Shown piece by piece: positions 1-5,123 of a stretch of DNA of 5,912 nt. Position numbers and translations under genes: made by a program. The stretch lies in contig DFEW01000056.1 in assembly GCA_002369195.1 (NCBI GenBank), forward strand, positions 523 through 6,434. Direction: 5' to 3'. The notes under the pieces were generated by a model, which was not told the origin of the DNA, searched no databases, and saw nothing but the letters and a program-made list of their open reading frames with translations. Every line of letters starts with the position of its first letter. Positions within the stretch are counted from its first letter, which is position 1. Source of the DNA: Christensenella sp. UBA3792 (lineage in GTDB: Bacteria > Bacillota > Clostridia > Christensenellales > CAG-138).

Positions 1-90
1 TCACAACGGGGCGCCGAGGTCGTCGACGCCTATCATTTGGACGAACCCGATAGCGATTCTCCTCAAGGAAAACTCATCCAACACGCACAC

Positions 91-116
91 AAAAAGCCCT
101 CCCGAAACGGGAGGGC
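91..116 (-). terminator. Rho-independent terminator of mgtE
   Basis: Read on the minus strand, a perfect 9-bp GC-rich stem (GCCCTCCCG / CGGGAGGGC, loop TTT) is followed directly by TTTTTGTGTG. It lies 17 nt beyond the mgtE stop codon, where an intrinsic terminator is expected. The plus-strand sequence just to its right (116-135, CGGA/TCCG and then TTTTCT) could form a much weaker hairpin in the opposite direction. Confidence 0.93.
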
Positions 117-133
117 GGAAACTGCTCCGTTTT

Positions 134-1534
134 CTATACATGCGGGACGATCATCAGCGCGAGACCGAACAGCAGCAGCAGCGAGGTGACGTCCACGATG
201 GTGGTGATGAACGGACCGGCCATGACCGCGGGGTCGAAGCCGACCTTCTTCGCGAGGATCGGCAGCGTGCAGCCGATGAACTTCGCCAGGAATACGGTTG
301 CCACCAGCGCGATCGATACGGTGACCGCGATGAGCAGGTACGGCGGGAAGTTGTTGTTGAAATTGTTGTGATAAGTGATCACGTACATCAGCATCATCTT
401 GCCGAAGTTGACGACTGCGAGCGTCGCGCCGGCGAGCAGCGAGATGCGGCACTCCTTAAAGATGACGTGCGGCAGGTCGCGGAACTCGATTTCGCCGAGG
501 GAGAGACCGCGGATGATCGTGACCGACGCCTGATTGCCCGCGTTTCCGCCGGTGTCCATCAGCATCGGAATGCAGGCGAGCAGCATCGCGGAGATGAACG
601 GCTGGAACTGCGCCGACATGAGGTTCGAAAAGTGGTTGATGACGAGCTCGGTGAAGATCGCGGCGATCATCAGGATCGACAGCCATGGAATGCGGTGCAC
701 GTACAGCGCGAGCACGCCGGTTTTGAGGTACGGCTTGTCGGACGGCGTGATAGCTGCCATCTTCTCGATGTCCTCGGTTGCCTCTTCCTGCAGGACGTCG
801 ATCGCGTCGTCGACCGTGACGATACCGACGAGACGATTTTCGCCGTCCACGACCGGCATGGCGATGAGGTCGTACTTCGAAAGCATCTGTGCCACGGTTT
901 CCTGGTCGTCCAGCGTCTTGCAGGAGATCACGTTCGTCTCCGCAAGGTCGCCGATCAGCACGTCGGGCTGCGACAGGATCAGGCGACGGATCGTCACAAA
1001 GCCGAACAGCGTGCGGTCCGCGCGGGTCACGTAGCAGACGTTGATGGTTTCCTTGTCGATGCCGGTGCGGCGAATCGTCTTGATCGCGTCCTCGACCGTC
1101 ATGTTCGGGCGCAGCTCGACGTATTCCGTCGTCATCATGCTGCCCGCCGAATCATCGGGGTACTTCAAAAGCTCGTTGATCAGCTTGCGCGTATCGGGAT
1201 CGGCCTGCGCCAGAATGCGCTTGACGACGTTCGCGGGCATTTCTTCGACGATATCGACCGCGTCGTCGATGTACAGTTCGTCGATGACCTCCTTGAGCTC
1301 GCTGTCGGAAAAGCCCTTGATGAGCAGCTCCTGCGAGTCGCTTTCCATCTCGACGAAGGTATCCGCCGCAAGCTCCTTGGGCAGCAGGCGGAACAGCCGC
1401 GGCAGCAACTCGGGTTCGAGATCGTCGAACAGCGCGGCAATATCCGCTGCGTTCATCGTGACAAGGATGTCGCGCAGCGTTCCGTATTTTTTGGATTCGA
1501 TCAGTGCGGTGATCGCGGTTGCCAGATTGGCCAT
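134..1534 (-). CDS. mgtE: Magnesium transporter MgtE (SLC41-type, CBS-gated)
   Basis: Complete 466-residue MgtE, a homodimeric inner-membrane Mg2+ channel gated by cytosolic Mg2+. The acidic helical N domain covers about residues 1-125. The CBS pair covers about 132-257; it opens with the family motif SAGSMMTTEYVEL (129-141), and its second CBS holds VGIVTVDDAIDVLQEEATED. A connecting 'plug' helix (about 258-276) leads into five membrane helices (about 283-463). The transport signature GGNAGNQAS lies at 329-337, and the pore motif PFITTIVD ends at Asp448, which corresponds to the pore aspartate (D432) of Thermus MgtE. Length is normal for the family, and no key residue is missing. The start is fixed by AAGGAGGAA placed 6 nt before the ATG. 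The gene is transcribed alone, away from its right-hand neighbour, and its terminator is at 91-116. Control probably acts through the long leader (see the upstream ORF and the RBS stem). Confidence 0.97.
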   Translation of the reverse strand: MANLATAITALIESKKYGTLRDILVTMNAADIAALFDDLEPELLPRLFRLLPKELAADTFVEMESDSQELLIKGFSDSELKEVIDELYIDDAVDIVEEMPANVVKRILAQADPDTRKLINELLKYPDDSAGSMMTTEYVELRPNMTVEDAIKTIRRTGIDKETINVCYVTRADRTLFGFVTIRRLILSQPDVLIGDLAETNVISCKTLDDQETVAQMLSKYDLIAMPVVDGENRLVGIVTVDDAIDVLQEEATEDIEKMAAITPSDKPYLKTGVLALYVHRIPWLSILMIAAIFTELVINHFSNLMSAQFQPFISAMLLACIPMLMDTGGNAGNQASVTIIRGLSLGEIEFRDLPHVIFKECRISLLAGATLAVVNFGKMMLMYVITYHNNFNNNFPPYLLIAVTVSIALVATVFLAKFIGCTLPILAKKVGFDPAVMAGPFITTIVDVTSLLLLFGLALMIVPHV

Positions 1535-1539
1535 ACAGT

Positions 1540-1567
1540 CTTCCTCCTTTTTTGAAATTGGAGCAAG
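1540..1567 (-). promoter_or_regulatory. Stem that can sequester the mgtE Shine-Dalgarno
   Basis: In the mRNA, CTTGCTCC (1567-1560) can pair with GGAGGAAG (1547-1540), which contains the mgtE Shine-Dalgarno. Seven of eight positions pair, with one mismatch (C1564/C1543 as written on the plus strand) and a 12-nt A/T-rich loop. This would hide the ribosome-binding site. Just upstream, two mutually exclusive stems are possible: GACCC/GGGTC (1595-1591 with 1571-1567) and CCCG/CGGG (1581-1578 with 1572-1569). The first of these overlaps the last codons of the upstream ORF. The pairing is visible in the sequence; its use as a switch is inferred. Confidence 0.45.
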
Positions 1568-1582
1568 ACCCGCGTTACGGGA

Positions 1583-1672
1583 TCAGCGAAGGGTCGGCCG
1601 CCATAAGGGCACGTCCGAAGCGTTGTCGCGCAAATGCGGGCTTGCGGAACCGGTACTACTGCCAGCTTCCAT
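1583..1672 (-). CDS. Predicted 29-residue leader peptide upstream of mgtE
   Basis: A short ORF sits inside the mgtE mRNA leader, too short for ordinary ORF calling. It has ATG at 1672, TGA ending at 1583 and 29 codons. Its ribosome-binding site is excellent: GAAGGAGG at 1688-1681 with an 8-nt spacer, among the best in the window. It lies about 30 nt after the predicted transcription start and stops 48 nt before the mgtE ATG. The peptide begins MEAGSSTGSASPHL and later contains the stretch DVPLWRPTLR, with three prolines and two Asp in the second half. It has no signal peptide or membrane segment, and I recognise no family. Position and ribosome-binding site suggest a regulatory leader peptide whose translation sets the fold of the downstream leader, as mgtL does for the unrelated enterobacterial mgtA. 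Mg2+ sensing is inferred only. It could still be a non-functional ORF. Confidence 0.55.
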   Translation of the reverse strand: MEAGSSTGSASPHLRDNASDVPLWRPTLR

Positions 1673-1708
1673 GACAGCCACCTCCTTCGTGAGAGATTCT
1701 TCTTTTCT

Positions 1709-1737
1709 ATTTTATGCGCATCCGTTCCGCTTGTCAA
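1709..1737 (-). promoter_or_regulatory. Sigma-A promoter of mgtE
   Basis: On the minus strand a perfect -35 TTGACA (1737-1732), a 17-nt spacer and -10 TAAAAT (1714-1709). The expected start of transcription is near 1702, giving a leader of about 165 nt before the mgtE ATG. This is long enough for the upstream ORF and RNA structures described separately. Confidence 0.88.
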
Positions 1738-1754
1738 TGAAAAACTTGTGCGTG

Positions 1755-1783
1755 TTGCATTTTGCCGACGGCTGTGGTATCAT
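1755..1783 (+). promoter_or_regulatory. Promoter of the DUF1294 gene (extended -10)
   Basis: TTGCAT (1755-1760), a 17-nt spacer, then TATCAT (1778-1783) preceded by TGG, an extended -10. Predicted transcription starts near 1790, just ahead of the Shine-Dalgarno at 1798-1803. Only 17 bp separate its -35 box from that of the divergent mgtE promoter, so the two polymerases would sit almost back to back. Confidence 0.72.
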
Positions 1784-1811
1784 ATGCAAAATTCGGAAAG
1801 GAGCGGGAACG

Positions 1812-2108
1812 ATGCTTGCAAAACTCTGGCCGCTGTGGGCGGCGCTGGCCGTACTGAATCTGATTACCTTTATCGTATACGCCGTCGACAAGCGCATTGC
1901 GCAGCAGCGCAAGGGAAGACGCCGCGTGCCGGAGCGCACGCTGCTGCTGCTGGCGTTCTGCGGCGGCTGCGTCGGCGCGCTGTTCGGCATGCTTCTTTGC
2001 CGTCACAAGACAAAGCACGCGCGGTTTGTGATTTTAGTGCCGCTTTCGGTGCTGCTGTGGGCGGCGGCGTTCGTGCTGTTCGTGCTTTTTTCCTATAAAA
2101 TTATCTGA
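1812..2108 (+). CDS. DUF1294 family small membrane protein
   Basis: 98-residue protein matching the DUF1294 pattern, whose molecular role is not established. The N-terminal membrane helix (about residues 8-25) ends in the family motif YAVDKRIA (23-30). A short basic cytoplasmic loop (QQRKGRRR) leads to RVPERTLLLLAFCGGCVGAL (38-57), and then GMLLCRHKTKHARF (59-72), which holds the conserved R-H-K-T-x-H block. A C-terminal hydrophobic helix (about 73-93) completes it. Length is typical for the family. The same frame is open far upstream, but that part is the antisense of mgtE; the start at 1812 is chosen for AAGGAG (1798-1803) at 8-nt spacing and for its own promoter. It diverges from mgtE and precedes the surface operon. 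No U-tract terminator follows; only a weak hairpin (2112-2117 with 2127-2132) is seen, so some read-through is possible. Confidence 0.9.
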   Translation: MLAKLWPLWAALAVLNLITFIVYAVDKRIAQQRKGRRRVPERTLLLLAFCGGCVGALFGMLLCRHKTKHARFVILVPLSVLLWAAAFVLFVLFSYKII

Positions 2109-2133
2109 TTATTTCCGGAACGTTTTCGGAAAA

Positions 2134-2153
2134 GACGCATTTTAGACGCATTT
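2134..2153 (+). repeat. Tandem GACGCATTT direct repeat over a promoter
   Basis: GACGCATTT occurs at 2134-2142 and again at 2145-2153, a spacing of 11 bp, about one helical turn. The pair lies just upstream of the TATAAT box (2160-2165) of the surface operon, covering the region where a -35 element would be and which has no good -35 match. This arrangement suits binding of an activator to two sites on the same DNA face, but that is inference from two copies only. Confidence 0.4.
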
Positions 2154-2165
2154 GGGTTGTATAAT
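2141..2165 (+). promoter_or_regulatory. Promoter of the surface-protein/sortase operon
   Basis: A perfect -10 TATAAT (2160-2165) stands 47 nt before the start codon of the first operon gene. The -35 region is poor: TTTAGA at 2141-2146 is only 13 nt away, and nothing close to TTGACA lies at 16-18 nt. The promoter may therefore need an activator, perhaps at the GACGCATTT repeats. Confidence 0.6.
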
Positions 2166-2177
2166 GCACATAACAAT

Positions 2178-2194
2178 CGGGGACGTGTTCCCCG
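2178..2194 (+). promoter_or_regulatory. Hairpin in the 5' leader of the surface operon
   Basis: CGGGGA (2178-2183) pairs perfectly with TCCCCG (2189-2194) around the loop CGTGT, between the predicted transcription start (about 2172) and the Shine-Dalgarno GAGGAGG (2199-2205). There is no U-tract, so it is not a terminator. A role in 5'-end stability or translation is possible but not shown. Confidence 0.5.
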
Positions 2195-2211
2195 CTTTGA
2201 GGAGGAAAAAT

Positions 2212-2886
2212 ATGAAACGAATCATAGGCGTCGCCCTTGCGATGCTGTTGTGTTTGATGCCGCTTTCCGCGCTTGCGGAGGGCGAGGAAGGAGCCGAACC
2301 GTCCGCATCGCCCGAAGCGATCGCGACGGCGGAACCGGAGCCCACGCAGTCTGCGCCGGACACGATCGTGATTTCGCCGGTCGAGGATGACGAGGACGTC
2401 TATAAGGATATGCTGATGGACGCGCTGAATCAGACGCTGCTCGGAAAGGACGTGTCGTTAAAGGCGCAGCTTTCGAAGATCCTGTATCTCGACGAGATCA
2501 CGGTGACGGCGGACAACTATAACCGCATCGTGCTGCTCGTGCAGAAGGCGATCAATACGCAGCACCTGTCCGAAGGCGCGGCGCTCAACCACTACACCGA
2601 CGAAGACTTCGCGATCGCGGCGGAGCTGATCGGCGGCATCTGCGACGAGCTCGGTCTCGGCTATTCGATCGATCCGAGCAACGACTCGCAGAACGAGTAT
2701 GCGCGCGTGGTGACGATCACCAAGAACGGCAAGGTGCTCGGCAAGATCAACAGCGACGCAAAGACGGATGTCGGCGAGCGTCCCTCGGTCGGCTGGATCA
2801 TCGGCGGCGGCGTGTTGATCGGCGGCGCGGCGGTGCTCGGTCTCATTCTGGTTCTTGCCGTGACGAAAAAGAAAAAGGCGGCATAA
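2212..2886 (+). CDS. Secreted protein with sorting-signal-like C-terminal anchor
   Basis: 224-residue exported protein of no family I recognise. Residues 1-22 form a signal peptide (MKRII, hydrophobic core, ALA cleavage site before EGEEG). An acidic, Pro/Ser/Thr/Glu-rich low-complexity stretch follows to about residue 62. Residues 63-185 look like a compact, mostly helical domain ending in strand-like segments (ARVVTITKNGKVLGKI). The C-terminus has the layout of a cell-wall sorting signal: RPSVG (190-194), a Gly-rich hydrophobic segment (195-217) and the tail TKKKKAA. RPSVG keeps the P and G of LPxTG but lacks its L and T. The start at 2212 is chosen because GAGGAGG lies just upstream and the signal peptide begins there; an upstream in-frame extension would overlap the promoter. 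It is the first gene of the operon, 3 nt before the sortase gene, so it may be that sortase's substrate. A plain bitopic membrane protein is the alternative. Confidence 0.85.
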   Translation: MKRIIGVALAMLLCLMPLSALAEGEEGAEPSASPEAIATAEPEPTQSAPDTIVISPVEDDEDVYKDMLMDALNQTLLGKDVSLKAQLSKILYLDEITVTADNYNRIVLLVQKAINTQHLSEGAALNHYTDEDFAIAAELIGGICDELGLGYSIDPSNDSQNEYARVVTITKNGKVLGKINSDAKTDVGERPSVGWIIGGGVLIGGAAVLGLILVLAVTKKKKAA

Positions 2887-2889
2887 GCG

Positions 2890-3558
2890 ATGGAGCGTAC
2901 CAAAACCCGGTTTTCCGCGGGAAAGGGATTCGCGATCGCGATCCCTTTTCTGCTGTTCTTTGCAGGCGTTTTCTGCCTGTCGATGTATCTGTTCCAGTCG
3001 GTGGTGGAGGAGACCGCCTATTTCGGTTTGCTCGTGGGCGAGAGCGCCCCGCAGGAGATCACCGATGAGGACACCGGCTTCACGCCCGGCGCGCGGCCGG
3101 ACGCGCTCAGCCGCATTCCGTCGGTCGCGTACGGCAGGCAGTTCGCGCGGCTGAACGTCACATGGGAGGACGGCGGCTGGGACATCGTGAACATCCCGGT
3201 CTATCTCGGCTCGGATAAGCGCATTCTGAAGAAGGGCGCGGGCATGTCGTTCGGCTCGTTCTTCCCCGGCGAGGGCAGGTGCACGATCCTGTCCGCGCAC
3301 GTCACCCGCAGCTTTGCGGAGCTTGAGGATACGCCGATCGGCGCGATCGTCGTGCTCGAAACGAGCTACGGACCGTACGCGTACCGCGTGGAACAAAAGG
3401 AGACCGTCGACGGCACCGACCGCCGGTACATGGATGCGGGACAGGATGCGGACCTCGTGCTCTATACCTGCTACCCGCGCGACAACAACGGCGAACGCCG
3501 AACCGATCGCTGCGTGCTGCGCTGCCGTCTGGTGGACGGCTTGGAGGTGACAAGATGA
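2890..3558 (+). CDS. Sortase family transpeptidase
   Basis: 222-residue membrane-anchored sortase, an enzyme that cuts a C-terminal sorting signal on a surface protein and transfers it to an amine acceptor, usually the cell wall. One N-terminal membrane helix (about 12-36) leads into the extracytoplasmic catalytic barrel (about 95-217). Visible hallmarks are IPVYLGSDKRILKKGAGMS (102-120), FFPGEGRCTILSAH with catalytic His137, GPYAYRVEQ (161-169), and LVLYTCYP with catalytic Cys194, followed by the likely catalytic Arg207 in TDRCVLRC. TCYP is reminiscent of class D enzymes, but the usual GH before the catalytic His is AH and three further cysteines (131, 208, 212) are unusual, so no class is assigned. 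The ATG lies 3 nt after the previous stop with only a weak AAGGCGG, suggesting translational coupling; the 3' end overlaps the next gene by ATGA. Confidence 0.92.
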   Translation: MERTKTRFSAGKGFAIAIPFLLFFAGVFCLSMYLFQSVVEETAYFGLLVGESAPQEITDEDTGFTPGARPDALSRIPSVAYGRQFARLNVTWEDGGWDIVNIPVYLGSDKRILKKGAGMSFGSFFPGEGRCTILSAHVTRSFAELEDTPIGAIVVLETSYGPYAYRVEQKETVDGTDRRYMDAGQDADLVLYTCYPRDNNGERRTDRCVLRCRLVDGLEVTR

Positions 3559-4388
3559 GACTGCTGCGAACGCTCGGCACGGCACTCGTGCTGATCATCC
3601 TTTGCGCCTCCCTGGTGCTGACGCTCGTCGCCGGACCGCTGCGCTTTATGGCGCTCAATCCGGCGTTTCTCAAGACCTTCGTACCCAGCAAGACCTACTG
3701 CGAGGAAATGCGCGCGCGCGTTTCGGAGGACCTCGACCACGTCGCGATCCTGTACGGCCTGGAAAGCGGCGCGCTGAACGACGTCGTGAGCGACGAATCC
3801 ATCAAGACCTATACGTCCGCGCTGATCGACGCGATGTTTGCGCAGGAGACGACCGATTCGCTCAACCTGCCCGCCTATCCGACCGACGGCTTTGCGGCGT
3901 ACCTGAAGGCGCACTCGTCGTACAGCGACAAGGCGATCGAGGACTTTTCGCAAGACTGTGCCGCGGCGGTGACGGAGGACCTCTCCGCGATCGACGCGAG
4001 TCTGCTCGTGTCGAACTTTACGCGCTTTCGCGACAGCATGTTCGTCAACCTCCTGCCGATCCTGTTCGGCGCGGGGCTTGCGCTGACGGTGCTGATGTGC
4101 GCGATCATGAAGCTGCTGTACGCGGGCACGTCCAAGCGCGCCGGATCGGTGCTGATGTGGGGCGGCTGCTTTATGGGCATCACGCTCGTGCTCGTACCGG
4201 TGTCGCAGTTCCTGCTGTTCGACTACGTCGGGCGGCTGAACATCACGCCTTCCGCGTTCCGCACGATCCTGACCGGACTTCTGTATACGTCCCTGTACGG
4301 CTGGCTGATCGTGCTGCTCGCCCTGTTTGTGCTCGTCACGCTGTTCCTTGCGCTCGCGATCGTTCGCGCCGCGCGGAAGAAAAAGTAA
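3555..4388 (+). CDS. Four-helix membrane protein of unknown function
   Basis: 277-residue protein that I do not recognise. Four membrane helices are apparent: about 8-28, 163-186, 198-221 and 244-270. Positively charged segments flank the predicted inside faces (MRLLR start, TSKRAGS loop at 192-198, RAARKKK end), giving an N-in/C-in topology. The roughly 130-residue extracytoplasmic region between helices 1 and 2 is acidic and probably helical, with only Cys49 and Cys135, which could form a disulfide. No enzymatic motif is visible. Its ATG overlaps the sortase stop (ATGA), preceded by GGAGGTG, so it is co-translated with the sortase. Context suggests an accessory factor for the anchored protein or the sortase; this is inference. 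No intrinsic terminator follows in 4389-4427. Confidence 0.82.
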   Translation: MRLLRTLGTALVLIILCASLVLTLVAGPLRFMALNPAFLKTFVPSKTYCEEMRARVSEDLDHVAILYGLESGALNDVVSDESIKTYTSALIDAMFAQETTDSLNLPAYPTDGFAAYLKAHSSYSDKAIEDFSQDCAAAVTEDLSAIDASLLVSNFTRFRDSMFVNLLPILFGAGLALTVLMCAIMKLLYAGTSKRAGSVLMWGGCFMGITLVLVPVSQFLLFDYVGRLNITPSAFRTILTGLLYTSLYGWLIVLLALFVLVTLFLALAIVRAARKKK

Positions 4389-4396
4389 ATAACGCC

Positions 4397-4416
4397 GGTT
4401 TTTCGCGGGTTTTTCG
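4397..4416 (+). repeat. Tandem GGTTTTTCG direct repeat
   Basis: GGTTTTTCG appears at 4397-4405 and 4408-4416, again with an 11-bp period, just upstream of the infC promoter. It runs into the palindrome TTTTTCGAAAAA (4410-4421). It may act as an AT-rich upstream promoter element or be chance in AT-rich intergenic DNA. Confidence 0.3.
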
Positions 4417-4427
4417 AAAAATAACGC

Positions 4428-4456
4428 TTGACAAACCGGACAGGGGTCATTATAAT
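4428..4456 (+). promoter_or_regulatory. Consensus sigma-A promoter of infC-rpmI-rplT
   Basis: Perfect TTGACA (4428-4433), 17-nt spacer, perfect TATAAT (4451-4456). Transcription should begin near 4463, giving a leader of about 120 nt before infC. A fully consensus promoter fits high basal initiation tuned downstream by attenuation. Confidence 0.95.
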
Positions 4457-4462
4457 AGTCAT

Positions 4463-4570
4463 GGTTTTTAAGCAGAGCACCCGCTCTCACCTGCCGGCAA
4501 TCGCGCCGCGTCACGGTACAGAATATGTTTTTTCTGATGGTGGGTGCAATCTGCGCCCACTATTTTTCTT
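4463..4570 (+). promoter_or_regulatory. infC leader with transcription attenuator (L20-leader type)
   Basis: The leader carries an intrinsic terminator before the first gene. GTGGGTGC (4540-4547) pairs with GCGCCCAC (4553-4560) over 8 bp with one G-U pair, loop AATCT, followed by TATTTTTCTT (4561-4570). Upstream are small hairpins AGAGC/GCTCT (4474-4478 with 4483-4487, loop ACCC) and CGGC/GCCG (4495-4498 with 4505-4508). GCACCC (4477-4482), which spans the loop of the first hairpin, is exactly complementary to GGGTGC (4542-4547) in the terminator's 5' arm, so a competing antiterminator is possible. In Bacillus and related bacteria this operon is known to be controlled by ribosomal protein L20 binding its leader. 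L20 is encoded by the last gene here, so feedback is likely, although I assign the L20 site by position and not by a conserved-motif match. Confidence 0.75.
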
Positions 4571-4585
4571 AGGAGGTGTTTTTTC

Positions 4586-5095
4586 ATCGCTACGCAGGAT
4601 ATGCAGATCAATGAAGAGATCCGCGACCCCGAAGTGCGGCTGATCGACGAAAACGGACAGCAGCTCGGCATCATGGACGTGCGCGATGCACAGCGTCTGG
4701 CGGACGAACGCGAACTGGACCTCGTCAAGGTGTCCACGAACGTGCCCCCGACCTGCAAGCTCATGGACTACAGCAAGTACCGCTACGACATGATCAAGCG
4801 GGAAAAGGAACAAAAGCGCAACCAGAAGATCATCGAGATCAAAGAAATCCGCCTGTCCGCCACGATCGATCTGCACGACATGGAGGTCAAGGCAAAACAG
4901 TGCGACAAGTTTCTGCGTAACGGCGACAAGGTGAAGGTGTCCATCCGCTTCCGCGGCAGACAGATCACCAAGGGCGAAATAGGCGAGGACGTCATGGAGA
5001 GCTTCTACGATATGGTGTCCGACGTCGCGGTGAAGGAACGTCCTCCCAAGCAAGAGGGCAGAAACATGTTCATGGTGCTTGCACCGAAAAAATGA
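4586..5095 (+). CDS. infC: Translation initiation factor IF-3 (AUC start)
   Basis: 169-residue IF-3, which binds the 30S subunit, prevents premature 50S joining and rejects wrong initiator tRNAs or start codons. The N domain begins [20 protein letters not shown] (8-27). The family signature is [14 protein letters not shown] (58-71), followed by a lysine-rich helical linker (about 72-83). The C domain contains [12 protein letters not shown] (120-131) and ends MFMVLAPKK. The start is placed at ATC 4586-4588 because AGGAGG (4571-4576) lies 9 nt before it. The first in-frame ATG (4601) is 24 nt from that site and would leave only the core protein. The upstream in-frame GTG (4544) lies inside the attenuator stem and is improbable. 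AUU/AUC-type starts are known for infC and allow autoregulation, since IF-3 discriminates against them. It is the first gene of a three-gene operon and lies 28 nt before rpmI. Confidence 0.96.
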   Translation: MATQDMQINEEIRDPEVRLIDENGQQLGIMDVRDAQRLADERELDLVKVSTNVPPTCKLMDYSKYRYDMIKREKEQKRNQKIIEIKEIRLSATIDLHDMEVKAKQCDKFLRNGDKVKVSIRFRGRQITKGEIGEDVMESFYDMVSDVAVKERPPKQEGRNMFMVLAPKK

Positions 5096-5123
5096 TTCAA
5101 GGAAACTTTTAGGAGGAACAACC

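Noticed and set aside
1..90. Possible gene ends at the left edge (plus frame 1 open to 189; minus frame ending in TGA at 1-3)
   Set aside because: The plus frame would run through the mgtE terminator into the mgtE 3' end, and the minus frame gives only a few dozen residues with no recognisable family. Nothing can be assigned in this stretch.
140..1555. 471-codon plus-strand ORF opposite mgtE
   Set aside because: Low-complexity, rich in Arg, Asp, His and Gln; an antisense shadow of GC-rich mgtE with no RBS and no family resemblance.
1535..1702. M-box (ykoK) magnesium riboswitch in the mgtE leader
   Set aside because: The leader has the right length and position, but I could not find the conserved M-box core segments in it. 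A covariance-model search would settle this.
1501..1737. 78-codon minus-strand ORF over the mgtE leader
   Set aside because: It would start at a TTG inside the promoter -35 box, overlaps the mgtE start in another frame, and has no ribosome-binding site.
2112..2132. Terminator for the DUF1294 gene (TTTCCG/CGGAAA hairpin)
   Set aside because: The stem is only 6 bp, partly A/T, with a 9-nt loop and no U-tract behind it.
2458..4514. Long minus-strand ORFs opposite the sortase operon (2458-3585 and 3471-4514)
   Set aside because: Their composition is Arg/His/Gln/Ala-rich, as expected for the complement of GC-rich coding DNA. The plus-strand proteins have clear signal peptides, catalytic motifs and coupled starts.
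4544..4585. GTG start giving a longer IF-3
   Set aside because: It lies in the 5' arm of the attenuator and would place the Shine-Dalgarno inside the coding region; the added residues do not resemble IF-3.
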